From assembly GCA_937863905.1 (NCBI GenBank), contig CALMHV010000256.1, positions 1 to 5,416 on the forward strand: 5,416 bases of DNA. The letters are read 5' to 3'. This document shows positions 1 through 5,416 of this stretch, piece by piece. The notes beneath the pieces are model-generated. The model had not been told where the DNA came from. It ran no database searches and was given only the letters and a program-made list of their open reading frames with translations. Position 1 is the stretch's first letter. Every line of letters begins with the position of its first letter. The translations under genes and the position numbers were made by a program. The DNA is from an uncultured Bacillota bacterium. Lineage in GTDB: Bacteria; Bacillota; Sulfobacillia; UBA995; UBA9673.

Positions 1-444
1 CGCGTCCCCCGCTTGGCGAAAGGCCTCGGCCACCGAGGCGGCGGCCAGAGCCAGACCGTCCGGCGCCGCGACACCTTCGCCCGGCCGGCCGAGATGGGTC
101 ACGACGTAGGCCGCGCCTAACCGCGCGGCCCGCGCGAACTCCCCGGCCAGACTCTCCACCGCGTAGGCCCGCAGCCCCTCATCCGCCGCGCACAGGTTGA
201 TGAAGTACGGGACGTGGACGACCAGAGGCCGGACGCCGGCCTCCTCCAGGATCCTCCGGCAGCCGGCGACCTCGCCGGGCGCCAGGACGCGGGCCGGGCC
301 TCCCCGGGGGCTCCTCGAGAAGACCTGCACGGACTCGCACCCGAAGGCGCGAGCGCGCTCGGCCATCTTCTCCAGGCCGCCGGCGATGGAGACGTGCATC
401 CCCAAACGAGGAACCGGGGGCGGCGTACCGCCCCCGGCGTCCAT
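1..444 (-). CDS. nfo: Endonuclease IV (deoxyribonuclease IV, AP endonuclease), N-terminal half, cut by window edge
   Basis: Nfo-family enzymes are metal-dependent TIM-barrel nucleases that cut the DNA backbone 5' of abasic sites in base-excision repair. The visible 148 codons are open from ATG at 444 to the window edge, roughly half of a usual protein of about 280 residues. Family motifs are visible: [12 protein letters not shown] at residues 15-26 (first barrel strand), [10 protein letters not shown] at 39-48, VHVPYFINL at 76-84 and VVTHLG at 114-119. H77 and H117 occupy the positions of the first two zinc-binding histidines of the family; the remaining ligands lie outside the window. The ATG at 444 is preceded by a weak AGGG six bases upstream and gives about 13 residues more than is typical before the first strand. 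A second ATG (residue 16) sits inside the conserved strand and has no ribosome site. The gene follows pnp by 37 bases with no visible promoter, so co-transcription is likely. Identification is by motif reading; the C-terminal half cannot be judged. Confidence 0.88.
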   Translation of the reverse strand, partial: MDAGGGTPPPVPRLGMHVSIAGGLEKMAERARAFGCESVQVFSRSPRGGPARVLAPGEVAGCRRILEEAGVRPLVVHVPYFINLCAADEGLRAYAVESLAGEFARAARLGAAYVVTHLGRPGEGVAAPDGLALAAASVAEAFRQAGDA

Positions 445-456
445 GCCAATCCCTAA

Positions 457-473
457 GGCGCGAGCCTCGCGGC
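457..473 (-). other. Weak inverted repeat between pnp and nfo
   Basis: CGCGA (471-467) and TCGCG (463-459) form a 5-bp stem with a GGC loop; an outer G-C pair (473/457) lies beyond a C-C mismatch. It falls in the 37-base gap after the pnp stop. No run of T follows, so it is not a convincing intrinsic terminator; it may be an mRNA 3'-end or processing structure, or chance in GC-rich DNA. Confidence 0.25.
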
Positions 474-481
474 CCATGCCT

Positions 482-2881
482 CTATCGCCTCGGCTCGCGC
501 GGTGGGCGCCCGCCTTCGTCCCGGCCGCCCCTGGCGCCACCGCCACTCGGGCCGCCGCCACCACTGGCGCCACCGCCACCACTGGCGCTACCGCCACCAC
601 CGGCGCTGCCGCCACCACTGGGGCCGCTCCGGGACGGGCCGCGGCCACGGTCACCGCCGAACCCGCCACCGCCGCCCCGACCGCCACGGTCGCCACGGTC
701 GCCCCGACCGCCGCCGCCGCCGCCGAAACCGCCGCCACCACGACGCGGTGGCCTGGCCGGCGGGTCAGGCTCGTCCGGAACGTCTTCGCCACGGGCTCGG
801 CGCTCGTCGCGCAGGGCCTCACGCCGCGAAAGGTTCACCCGGCCGAGGTTGTCGATCTCCGTGCACTTGACCATGATCTCGTCGCCGACGTTGCAGACGT
901 CTTCCGTCTGCTCGACGCGCTCCTCGGCCAGCCTGGAGATGTGGACCAGGCCTTCCTTGCCGGGCAGAACTTCGACGAAGGCCCCGAACGGGGTCACCCG
1001 GGTCACGCGGCCCTTGTAGGTCTTGCCGACCTCGACCTCGCGGGTGATGTCCATGATCATCTGGATGGCCCTCGCCGTGCCTTCCTGGTTCACTCCGGCC
1101 ACGAAGATACGACCATCGTTCTCGATGTCGATCTTGGTACCGGTCTCGGCGATGATCTTGTTGATGATCTTGCCTCCCGGACCAATGACTTCGCGGATCT
1201 TGTCCGGATGGATGGTCAGGATGACGATACGCGGCGCGAAGGGCGACATCTCCGGTCTCGGACTCGGGATGGTCTCGAGCATCTTGCCGAGGATGTGGAG
1301 ACGACCCTCTCTCGCCTGGTCCAGGGCTTGCGTGACGATGGCCCGGTCGAGGCCGCTCGCCTTGATGTCCATCTGGATGGCCGTCACGCCTTCGCGCGTC
1401 CCGGCGACCTTGAAGTCCATGTCGCCGTAGAAGTCCTCGACCCCTTGGATGTCGGTGAGGACCACGCAACGGTCGCCTTCCTTGATGAGGCCCATGGCCA
1501 CGCCGCTCACCGGCGACTTGATGGGGACACCGGCGTCCATGAGGGCCAGGGTGCTGGCGCAGACGCTGCCCATCGAGGTTGAGCCGTTGGACTCAAGCAC
1601 CTCGGAGACGGTCCGGATAGTGTACGGGAAGTCGGCCTCGTCGGGGAGAATGGTGAGCATCGCACGCTCGGCGAGCGCGCCGTGCCCGATGTCGCGGCGG
1701 CCCGGACCGCGGAGGGGCCGGACCTCGCCGACGCTGAAGGCCGGGAAGTTGTAGTGGTGCATGTACTTCTTCTCTTGCTCCGACCCCGGGCTGTCAATGG
1801 TCTGGGTGTCTCCGATCGTTCCCAGGGTAGCGACGGTCAGGACCTGCGTCTGGCCGCGGGTGAAAAGGCCCGAGCCATGCGTCCGCGGCAGCAGGCCGAC
1901 CTCGCAGGTGATGGGACGGACCTCGCCGGGCTTCCGCCCGTCGGGGCGGCGTCCCTGTTCCACGATCATCTTGCGGACTTCGTCACGAACACTCGACTTG
2001 AAGGTGTCGCGGATGTCGCTGAGGTTGTCCGGCCAGTTGGCGGCGAGGGCCTCCTTGACTTCCTTCTCGACGCCGTCGAGAGCGTTCTCGCGGGTCATCT
2101 TGTCCGGAGTCCCCAGCACGGCGCGAATCTTGTCCGTCGCGGCCGCGCGGACGGCTTGGACGAGCGCGTCCGGAGCCTTATAGATCGTGTGCTCCACCTT
2201 GGGCCTGGAGACGGCCTTGGTGATGCGGTCCTGGAGCTTGATGAGGTCCTGGCAGGCGTCGAAGCCGAAGAAGATGGCCTCGACGAGGTCGGCCTCGGAG
2301 ACCTGCTTGGCCTCGGCCTCGACCATCAGGACCGCGTCGCGGCTAGCCGAGACAATGACCCTGATATCGCTGGCCTGACTCTGCTCCAAGGTGGGGTTGA
2401 GGACGAATTCGCCGCTCACCCGACCGACGATGACGGCGGCGATGGGGCCGTCGAACGGGACGTTGGAGACGCTGAGAGCCGCTGAGGCGCCCAGAATGCC
2501 CGCGAACTCGGGCGCGCAGTCCAGGTCAACCGAGAGGACCATGACCACGACCTGGACGTCGTTACGGAAGCCCTTCGGGAACCGGGGGCGGAGCGTCCGG
2601 TCGGTGAGGCGCGCGCAAAGCGTGGCGCGCTCGCTCGGACGGCCCTCGCGCCGGAAGAAGCTGCCCGGGATGCGGCCGACGGAGTACTGCCGTTCCTCCC
2701 AGTCAACCAGGAGGGGGAAGAAGTCGATATTCTGACGGATTTCGGCGGAGACGGTCGCCGTGGCCAAGACCACGGTGTCTCCATACCGGACCAGAGCGCT
2801 GCCGCCTGCCTGCTTGGCGACCTTGCCGACCTCGATGACGAGGGGGCGGTCACCGTACCTGATCTCAAACCTGTCTGCCAG
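482..2881 (-). CDS. pnp: Polyribonucleotide nucleotidyltransferase (PNPase) with glycine-rich C-terminal tail; probable CTG start
   Basis: PNPase degrades RNA 3' to 5' with phosphate, releasing nucleoside diphosphates, as a ring-shaped trimer. With the proposed start the protein has 799 residues, against roughly 700-730 usually. The order is: first RNase PH-like domain (about 5-145, with [20 protein letters not shown] and [10 protein letters not shown]), helical linker (about 185-285), second RNase PH-like domain (about 300-535), KH domain (about 550-615, [11 protein letters not shown]) and S1 domain (about 620-690, [26 protein letters not shown]). The active-site region is intact: [21 protein letters not shown], and D483, D489 and K491 in [11 protein letters not shown], matching E. 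coli D486, D492 and K494. Residues 690-799 are an added tail; its last 85 residues contain 46 glycines, first as RGG/DRG/FGG sequence, then as SGGGxA hexads. The first ordinary start codon (GTG at 2773) would delete 36 residues, including the conserved [19 protein letters not shown] and the first half of [12 protein letters not shown]. Homology continues upstream to CTG at 2881, eight bases after AAGGAGG. The gene follows rpsO by 35 bases. Confidence 0.96.
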   Translation of the reverse strand: MADRFEIRYGDRPLVIEVGKVAKQAGGSALVRYGDTVVLATATVSAEIRQNIDFFPLLVDWEERQYSVGRIPGSFFRREGRPSERATLCARLTDRTLRPRFPKGFRNDVQVVVMVLSVDLDCAPEFAGILGASAALSVSNVPFDGPIAAVIVGRVSGEFVLNPTLEQSQASDIRVIVSASRDAVLMVEAEAKQVSEADLVEAIFFGFDACQDLIKLQDRITKAVSRPKVEHTIYKAPDALVQAVRAAATDKIRAVLGTPDKMTRENALDGVEKEVKEALAANWPDNLSDIRDTFKSSVRDEVRKMIVEQGRRPDGRKPGEVRPITCEVGLLPRTHGSGLFTRGQTQVLTVATLGTIGDTQTIDSPGSEQEKKYMHHYNFPAFSVGEVRPLRGPGRRDIGHGALAERAMLTILPDEADFPYTIRTVSEVLESNGSTSMGSVCASTLALMDAGVPIKSPVSGVAMGLIKEGDRCVVLTDIQGVEDFYGDMDFKVAGTREGVTAIQMDIKASGLDRAIVTQALDQAREGRLHILGKMLETIPSPRPEMSPFAPRIVILTIHPDKIREVIGPGGKIINKIIAETGTKIDIENDGRIFVAGVNQEGTARAIQMIMDITREVEVGKTYKGRVTRVTPFGAFVEVLPGKEGLVHISRLAEERVEQTEDVCNVGDEIMVKCTEIDNLGRVNLSRREALRDERRARGEDVPDEPDPPARPPRRGGGGFGGGGGGRGDRGDRGGRGGGGGFGGDRGRGPSRSGPSGGGSAGGGGSASGGGGASGGGGPSGGGARGGRDEGGRPPREPRR
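530..619 (-). repeat. Five tandem 18-bp units in pnp encoding SGGGxA-type hexads
   Basis: Five consecutive in-frame 18-bp units (619-602, 601-584, 583-566, 565-548, 547-530) encode [24 protein letters not shown] and SGGGAR. The units share a core of the form rGTGGTGGCGGyrGCGCC and differ at a few bases, as expected from slippage or unequal recombination followed by drift. They form the distal part of the PNPase tail and resemble flexible Gly-Ser linkers. Copy number probably varies between related strains; this is inference. Confidence 0.85.
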
Positions 2882-2896
2882 TATGATGTCCTCCTT
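2879..2896 (-). promoter_or_regulatory. pnp ribosome-binding site and non-canonical CTG start
   Basis: Reading the minus strand, AAGGAGG (2896-2890) is a full consensus Shine-Dalgarno. It is followed by the eight-base spacer ACATCATA and then CTG (2881-2879), in frame with PNPase. No in-frame ATG, GTG or TTG exists between the rpsO stop and GTG 2773. ATA at 2884 (five-base spacer) is the only other reasonable candidate; ATC at 2887 is too close. The CTG start would give [11 protein letters not shown], matching the usual position of the PNPase N-terminus. Confidence 0.75.
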
Positions 2897-2901
2897 CGAT
2901 C

Positions 2902-2924
2902 GGCGGGGCGTCTCGCCTACCGCC
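2902..2924 (-). other. Strong hairpin over the rpsO stop codon, upstream of pnp
   Basis: On the transcript GGCGG (2924-2920) pairs with CCGCC (2906-2902). After a two-base UA bulge, GGCG (2917-2914) pairs with CGCC (2910-2907), closing an AGA loop. This gives nine G-C pairs. The structure includes the rpsO TAG stop (2919-2917) and ends five bases before the pnp Shine-Dalgarno. No U-tract follows, so intrinsic termination is unlikely. In Escherichia coli the rpsO-pnp junction carries a terminator and RNase processing hairpins that control pnp; this structure sits at the equivalent place, but a similar role here is inference. Confidence 0.6.
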
Positions 2925-3183
2925 TGAGACCTAGTCTTTCCACGACCGCCCGGTAGCGACTGATGTCGTTGTCCCGGAGGTAGTTGAGGAGACGGCGCCG
3001 CTGGCCGACCATCTTCAGCAGCCCCCGGCGCGAATGATGGTCCTTCTTGTGGGAGCGGAGATGCTCGGTGAGTTCATTGATGCGCGTGGTGAGGATGGCG
3101 ACCTGCACTTCGGGGGAGCCGGTGTCGGACTCGTGGAGTTTGTAGTCGTGGATGATCTGCTGCTTTTGGTCCTTCTTTAACAC
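2917..3183 (-). CDS. rpsO: 30S ribosomal protein S15
   Basis: S15 is a primary binder of the central domain of 16S rRNA; it nucleates platform assembly of the small subunit and contributes to bridges with the 50S subunit. The 88 residues match the usual 88-89. Family signatures are clear: [20 protein letters not shown] (residues 16-35) and [24 protein letters not shown] (46-69), the conserved rRNA-binding surface, with a basic C-terminal end. The start is GTG at 3183, placed seven bases after GGAGGTG. An ATG five bases further upstream is in another frame and stops after three codons. The gene lies between ribF and pnp, in the standard order, with its own likely promoter and structured leader. 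In several bacteria S15 represses its own mRNA through leader structures. Confidence 0.98.
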   Translation of the reverse strand: MLKKDQKQQIIHDYKLHESDTGSPEVQVAILTTRINELTEHLRSHKKDHHSRRGLLKMVGQRRRLLNYLRDNDISRYRAVVERLGLRR

Positions 3184-3197
3184 AGCATGCCACCTCC
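3184..3197 (-). promoter_or_regulatory. rpsO ribosome-binding site deciding the GTG start
   Basis: GGAGGTG (3197-3191) lies seven bases upstream of GTG (3183-3181). The competing ATG at 3188 has only two bases of spacing and opens the mini-frame ATG-CTG-TGT-TAA, which overlaps the rpsO start codon in another frame. The spacing and the S15 alignment both favour GTG. Confidence 0.8.
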
Positions 3198-3218
3198 AGG
3201 GATACGTGTCCTCCCCTA

Positions 3219-3274
3219 CGACCCGAACCCTGCGCCGGAGGGGGCGCCGGGTCCAGACCGAGGTTCATGGGTCG
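3219..3274 (-). promoter_or_regulatory. Structured rpsO leader (possible S15 autoregulatory element)
   Basis: Reading the transcript, GGACCC (3254-3249) pairs with GGGTTC (3230-3225), with one G-U pair. After a single G/A mismatch GCGCC (3247-3243) pairs with GGCGC (3236-3232), closing a six-base loop CCCUCC (3242-3237). This is an 11-bp imperfect hairpin. An outer stem CGACCC (3274-3269) with GGGTCG (3224-3219) could stack on it, and CCGA (3275-3272) could instead pair with TCGG (3261-3258), so two folds compete. Loop bases CCUCC are complementary to GGAGG of the rpsO Shine-Dalgarno (3197-3193) and to another GGAGG at 3214-3210. Leader-mediated S15 feedback is known in several bacteria; this particular fold and its function are inference. 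Confidence 0.45.
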
Positions 3275-3278
3275 GCTC

Positions 3279-3308
3279 ATTCTATCACCCAGGTTCGACC
3301 AGGCGCAA
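3279..3308 (-). promoter_or_regulatory. Probable sigma-70-type promoter for rpsO-pnp
   Basis: In the ribF-rpsO gap the minus strand reads TTGCGC (3308-3303), an 18-base spacer, then TAGAAT (3284-3279), one mismatch from TATAAT. TG at 3287-3286 makes this an extended -10 element (TGATAGAAT). The -35 matches TTGACA at only three of six positions, which an extended -10 can offset. An AT-rich hexamer stands out in this GC-rich DNA. Transcription would begin near 3272, giving a leader of about 90 bases before rpsO. Confidence 0.6.
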
Positions 3309-3327
3309 GCGAGGCTCCCGCCGCTTG
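3306..3327 (-). other. Hairpin between ribF and rpsO overlapping the -35 region
   Basis: CAAGCG (3327-3322) pairs with CGCTTG (3311-3306), a perfect 6-bp stem around a ten-base loop that can form two more G-C pairs. It lies about 45 bases after the ribF stop, so it could mark the 3' end of transcripts arriving from ribF. No U-tract follows, and it overlaps the proposed -35 element. The function is unknown. Confidence 0.3.
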
Positions 3328-3372
3328 AGTCTTCCATCCGGTGAGGGTCGTCATGCCTGGCGCCTGGGGAAA

Positions 3373-4383
3373 TCACGTCTCCGCCGGGCCGGACCGGCCG
3401 GGGGCGAGCCCGAAGTAGGCCCTGGCCGCGGCTTGGTCCCGCCGGAGTTGGGCCACGAGGTCGTCCCGCCCGCCAAACCGCCTCTCCGGCCGGAGCCAGC
3501 GCTGGAAGAAGACCCGGACGACGTCGCCGTAGGCCGGAGGCGGGCCCTCCAGGACGTGCGCCTCCAGGCGGAGGGGGGCCGCCGCGTCGCTCTCGGCGAA
3601 GGTCGGCGCCCGGCCGATGTTGGCCATGGCCGGAAGCCCGCCCCCGGCCGGCAGCCGCGCCACCGCCTCGCCCGACGGGACAACCGAGCAGAAGTAGACC
3701 CCGGGCGCCGGGATGGCCTGGCCGGGGGGGAGAGCCACGTTGGCCGTCGGAAAACCAAGCCCCCGGCCTCGTCCGGCCCCCTTCTCGACCGGTCCGGCCA
3801 GGCTGTACTGCCGTCCCAGGAGCCCTGCCGCCTTCTCGACGTCTCCGGTGGCCAGGGCGTCCCGCACGGCCGAACTCGAGACGGGCTCCCCCGCCACGCG
3901 CACCGCGGGGTGGACGAGCATCTCCACGCCCTCGGCCCGGGCCAAGGCGCCGAGGAGTCGGGGGTTGCCCCGCCCGGCCCGCCCGAAAGTGAAGTTGAAC
4001 CCGACGACGAGCGCCCCCGGCCTGACGCCGGAAGCCAGGACGTGGCGGAAGAAGTCCTCGGGGCTCACCGCCGCGGCCTCGGCCGTGAACCTCAGGACGA
4101 GGACCCTTTCGGCCCCGGCGAGCCGCATGAGCCTGACCTTCTCGGGGAGCGTCGAGAGCAGGAACCCGCCGGGAGCCTCCCGCCCGCCACCCTGGCGCCG
4201 GAGAACCTCCTCCGGATGGGGCCAGAAGGTCAGCACCCACAGCGGCGCTCCGAGACGCTTGGCCAGCCCCAGGCCGGCGCTGAGCAGGCTCTGGTGGCCG
4301 AGGTGGACGCCGTCGAAGACCCCGATGGCCAGGACCGGCCGCGTCCCGGACGGCCCGCCCGCCGGGAGCCCGCTGACCCGCAC
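3373..4383 (-). CDS. ribF: Bifunctional riboflavin kinase / FAD synthetase
   Basis: RibF phosphorylates riboflavin to FMN and adenylates FMN to FAD, supplying flavin cofactors in the cytoplasm. The N-terminal FMN adenylyltransferase domain (about residues 15-185) shows the nucleotidyltransferase motif GVFDGVHLGH at 21-30, TFWPHP at 52-57, VGFNFTFGRAGRGN at 127-140 and VSSSAVRDALATGDVE at 168-183. The C-terminal kinase domain (about 185-325) shows GLGFPTANV at 208-216, the PTAN motif that binds metal and ATP phosphates, then GVYF at 228-231, MANIGRAPTF at 253-262 and E274 in LRLEAHVLE, the expected catalytic glutamate. The 336 residues are normal for the family and both active sites look intact. 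The chosen GTG at 4383 gives a family-typical 20 residues before GVFDG, but its nearest purine run GGAGAG abuts the codon. An in-frame CTG at 4449, overlapping the truB stop, has a better ribosome site and would add 22 residues. The gene probably shares a transcript with truB. Confidence 0.95.
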   Translation of the reverse strand: MRVSGLPAGGPSGTRPVLAIGVFDGVHLGHQSLLSAGLGLAKRLGAPLWVLTFWPHPEEVLRRQGGGREAPGGFLLSTLPEKVRLMRLAGAERVLVLRFTAEAAAVSPEDFFRHVLASGVRPGALVVGFNFTFGRAGRGNPRLLGALARAEGVEMLVHPAVRVAGEPVSSSAVRDALATGDVEKAAGLLGRQYSLAGPVEKGAGRGRGLGFPTANVALPPGQAIPAPGVYFCSVVPSGEAVARLPAGGGLPAMANIGRAPTFAESDAAAPLRLEAHVLEGPPPAYGDVVRVFFQRWLRPERRFGGRDDLVAQLRRDQAAARAYFGLAPGRSGPAET

Positions 4384-4445
4384 CTCTCCGGAATCTCTCG
4401 CTAGGTCGAAGAGGCTGAACTCTTCCGTGTCGGCGTTTGGGCGAG

Positions 4446-5416
4446 TCAGCGGCCACGACCTCCGTTCCAGGGCCTCAGGACCTTGCGCGGCCTCAGGCGA
4501 CCTCCGTCGAGGAGGGCGATGGCGGTGAGCTGCCCGTCGGGCGCCAGGACCCGGACGAGGCCCCCGGGGTCCTCCCCGGCCCAGTCCAATATCCCCCCGC
4601 GCCGCACCCGGTCGACGTCGGCCGGTCCGAGGCGGATGGCTGGAAGATGCCCGACGGCTTCCGAAGGCGGAACCATCGCCCGTTCCAGGGTTCCCGCCGC
4701 GGCCGCGCCGGCCAGTTCCTCAAGGGTCAGGGTCCCCTCCAGTCGGAAGGGCCCGACGGCCTCCCGCACCAGAAACCCGAGATGAGCGTCCAAGCCGAGA
4801 GCCCGCCCCAGGTCGTGGGCCAGGGTCCGGATGTAGGTGCCCCGGGAGCAGGTCACGCGCAGACGGGCCGCGGGAAGTGGTTCGCCGGCTTCCCGGGCCG
4901 CGGCGGCTCCCGCGAACTCAAGTAGTTCAAGACTGTAGATAGTGATACTTCGCGGCGGAACCTCCACGGTCCGGCCTTCCCGCGCCAGCCGGTAGAGGCG
5001 CTCCCCTCCCACCTTGACGGCGGAGACCATCGGGGGCACCTGCTCCAGACGCCCGGAAAACCCCGGCAAGGCCCGGACCACCGCCTCCCGGTCCAGGCGG
5101 CTCAGGGACGTCTCGGGCGAGCGCGAGACCTCGCGCCCGGTGTAGTCCTGCGAGTCCGTCGCCACGCCGAAGCGGACCTCGGCGAGGTAGGTCTTGGGGA
5201 GGTCCAGGAGGTACTCCGAGAGCCTGGTTGCGGTCTGGCCGACAAGGACGAGCAGCACGCCGGATGCCGCTGGGTCAAGCGTCCCGGCGTGGCCCACGTG
5301 GCGCTCCCCGGTCAGGCGGCGGACAGCGGCCACCACGTCGTGCGAGGTCATCCCAGGAGGTTTGAGGATGGGGTAGAGCCCCTCGAGGCCGCCAGGGGTC
5401 GCCCCCCGCCCGCCGG
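4446..5416 (-). CDS. truB: tRNA pseudouridine(55) synthase, 5' end outside window
   Basis: TruB converts U55 in the T-loop of nearly all elongator tRNAs to pseudouridine and also acts as a tRNA-folding chaperone. The visible part has 322 residues and ends at TGA 4448-4446. Motifs in order, numbered from the first visible codon: LYPILKPPGMTSHDVV (13-28), VGHAGTLDPAASGVL (40-54) with D47 the expected catalytic aspartate, KTYLAEVRFGVATDSQDYTG (74-93), PPMVSAVKVGGERLY (127-141) and CSRGTYIRTLAHDLG (189-203). Residues about 260-315 fit a C-terminal PUA RNA-binding domain. The ATG at 5351 is not the true start: it falls inside the conserved KPPGMTSHDVV motif and has no ribosome site. Upstream to the window edge the frame stays open without ATG, GTG, TTG or CTG, so the start lies beyond 5416, implying roughly 12 or more residues ahead of the usual N-terminus. 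ribF follows within 62 bases. Confidence 0.96.
   Translation of the reverse strand, partial: GGRGATPGGLEGLYPILKPPGMTSHDVVAAVRRLTGERHVGHAGTLDPAASGVLLVLVGQTATRLSEYLLDLPKTYLAEVRFGVATDSQDYTGREVSRSPETSLSRLDREAVVRALPGFSGRLEQVPPMVSAVKVGGERLYRLAREGRTVEVPPRSITIYSLELLEFAGAAAAREAGEPLPAARLRVTCSRGTYIRTLAHDLGRALGLDAHLGFLVREAVGPFRLEGTLTLEELAGAAAAGTLERAMVPPSEAVGHLPAIRLGPADVDRVRRGGILDWAGEDPGGLVRVLAPDGQLTAIALLDGGRLRPRKVLRPWNGGRGR
4447..4463 (-). promoter_or_regulatory. Shine-Dalgarno and CTG overlapping the truB stop: possible alternative ribF start
   Basis: GGAGGT (4463-4458) is followed by eight bases and then CTG (4449-4447), which overlaps the truB TGA as CTGA and is in frame with ribF. The 22 codons it would add contain no stop but use ACT, CCA, GAA, CTA, AGA and GAT, which are unusual for this GC-rich DNA, so the stretch looks less coding than ribF proper. 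The same Shine-Dalgarno is very close to a GTG at 4456 in another frame, whose reading frame is a shadow. Confidence 0.35.

Noticed and set aside
117..449. 110-codon minus-strand frame in the nfo region
   Set aside because: It is another frame of nfo; the neighbouring frame starting at ATG 444 carries the clear endonuclease IV motifs.
530..619. Short regular repeats considered as a CRISPR-like or intergenic array
   Set aside because: The units are contiguous without spacers, in frame and inside the PNPase coding region.
197..1582. 461-codon plus-strand open frame with Ala/Thr-rich repeats
   Set aside because: It is antisense to nfo and pnp, and its repeats are the complement of the PNPase glycine codons. 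No family motif or ribosome site was seen; it is a GC-rich shadow.
1682..2485. 267-codon plus-strand open frame antisense to pnp
   Set aside because: It lies within the conserved PNPase catalytic core on the other strand and shows no recognisable motif.
3299..3367. 8-bp inverted repeat CCAGGCGC / GCGCCTGG considered as a ribF terminator
   Set aside because: The arms are 53 bases apart, the right arm overlaps the -35 element, and no U-tract follows.
3187..4404. 405-codon plus-strand open frame antisense to ribF
   Set aside because: The opposite strand encodes a complete RibF with both active sites; the plus-strand product is Pro/Gly/Arg-rich without motifs.
3074..4456. 460-codon minus-strand open frame spanning ribF and part of rpsO
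   Set aside because: It is a frame-shifted shadow of ribF, rich in Arg/Gly/Pro, and crosses the promoter and rpsO start. GTG 4456 is only one base from the Shine-Dalgarno.

Overview
The window is a compact block of housekeeping genes, all read from the minus strand (right to left as printed). In transcription order it holds truB (tRNA pseudouridine-55 synthase, 5' end outside the window), ribF (bifunctional riboflavin kinase/FAD synthetase), rpsO (ribosomal protein S15), pnp (polynucleotide phosphorylase) and the first half of nfo (endonuclease IV, running off the left edge). Every long open frame on the plus strand, and the extra ones on the minus strand, are shadows produced by very high GC content. 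No mobile element, CRISPR array, tRNA or rRNA was seen.

The DNA is very GC-rich, and rpsO and pnp carry strong purine-rich Shine-Dalgarno sequences. The order truB-ribF-rpsO-pnp is the conserved tail of the nusA-infB translation operon in many bacteria. The TruB and PNPase sequences look most like those of GC-rich Bacillota-type lineages, but this is a judgement by eye and the phylum is not settled. nfo directly after pnp is not an arrangement I recognise as standard; in Bacillus-like genomes a polysaccharide deacetylase and an M16 peptidase usually follow.

Region by region: 4446-5416 truB; 4384-4445 a short gap before ribF (or an N-terminal extension of it); 3373-4383 ribF; 3184-3372 a 189-base non-coding stretch with a good extended -10 promoter and a structured leader for rpsO; 2917-3183 rpsO; 2882-2916 a 35-base gap with a strong hairpin over the rpsO stop and a consensus Shine-Dalgarno for pnp; 482-2881 pnp; 445-481 a short gap with a weak hairpin; 1-444 nfo.

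The genes cover tRNA modification, flavin cofactor synthesis, the small ribosomal subunit, RNA turnover and DNA base-excision repair. The most interesting points concern expression and tails rather than a new system: pnp has no ATG, GTG or TTG where its conserved N-terminus requires one and probably starts at CTG; PNPase ends in a long glycine-rich RGG/FGG tail followed by SGGGxA hexad repeats; the rpsO leader can fold a hairpin whose CCUCC loop is complementary to the rpsO Shine-Dalgarno; and a 9-bp hairpin lies between rpsO and pnp.
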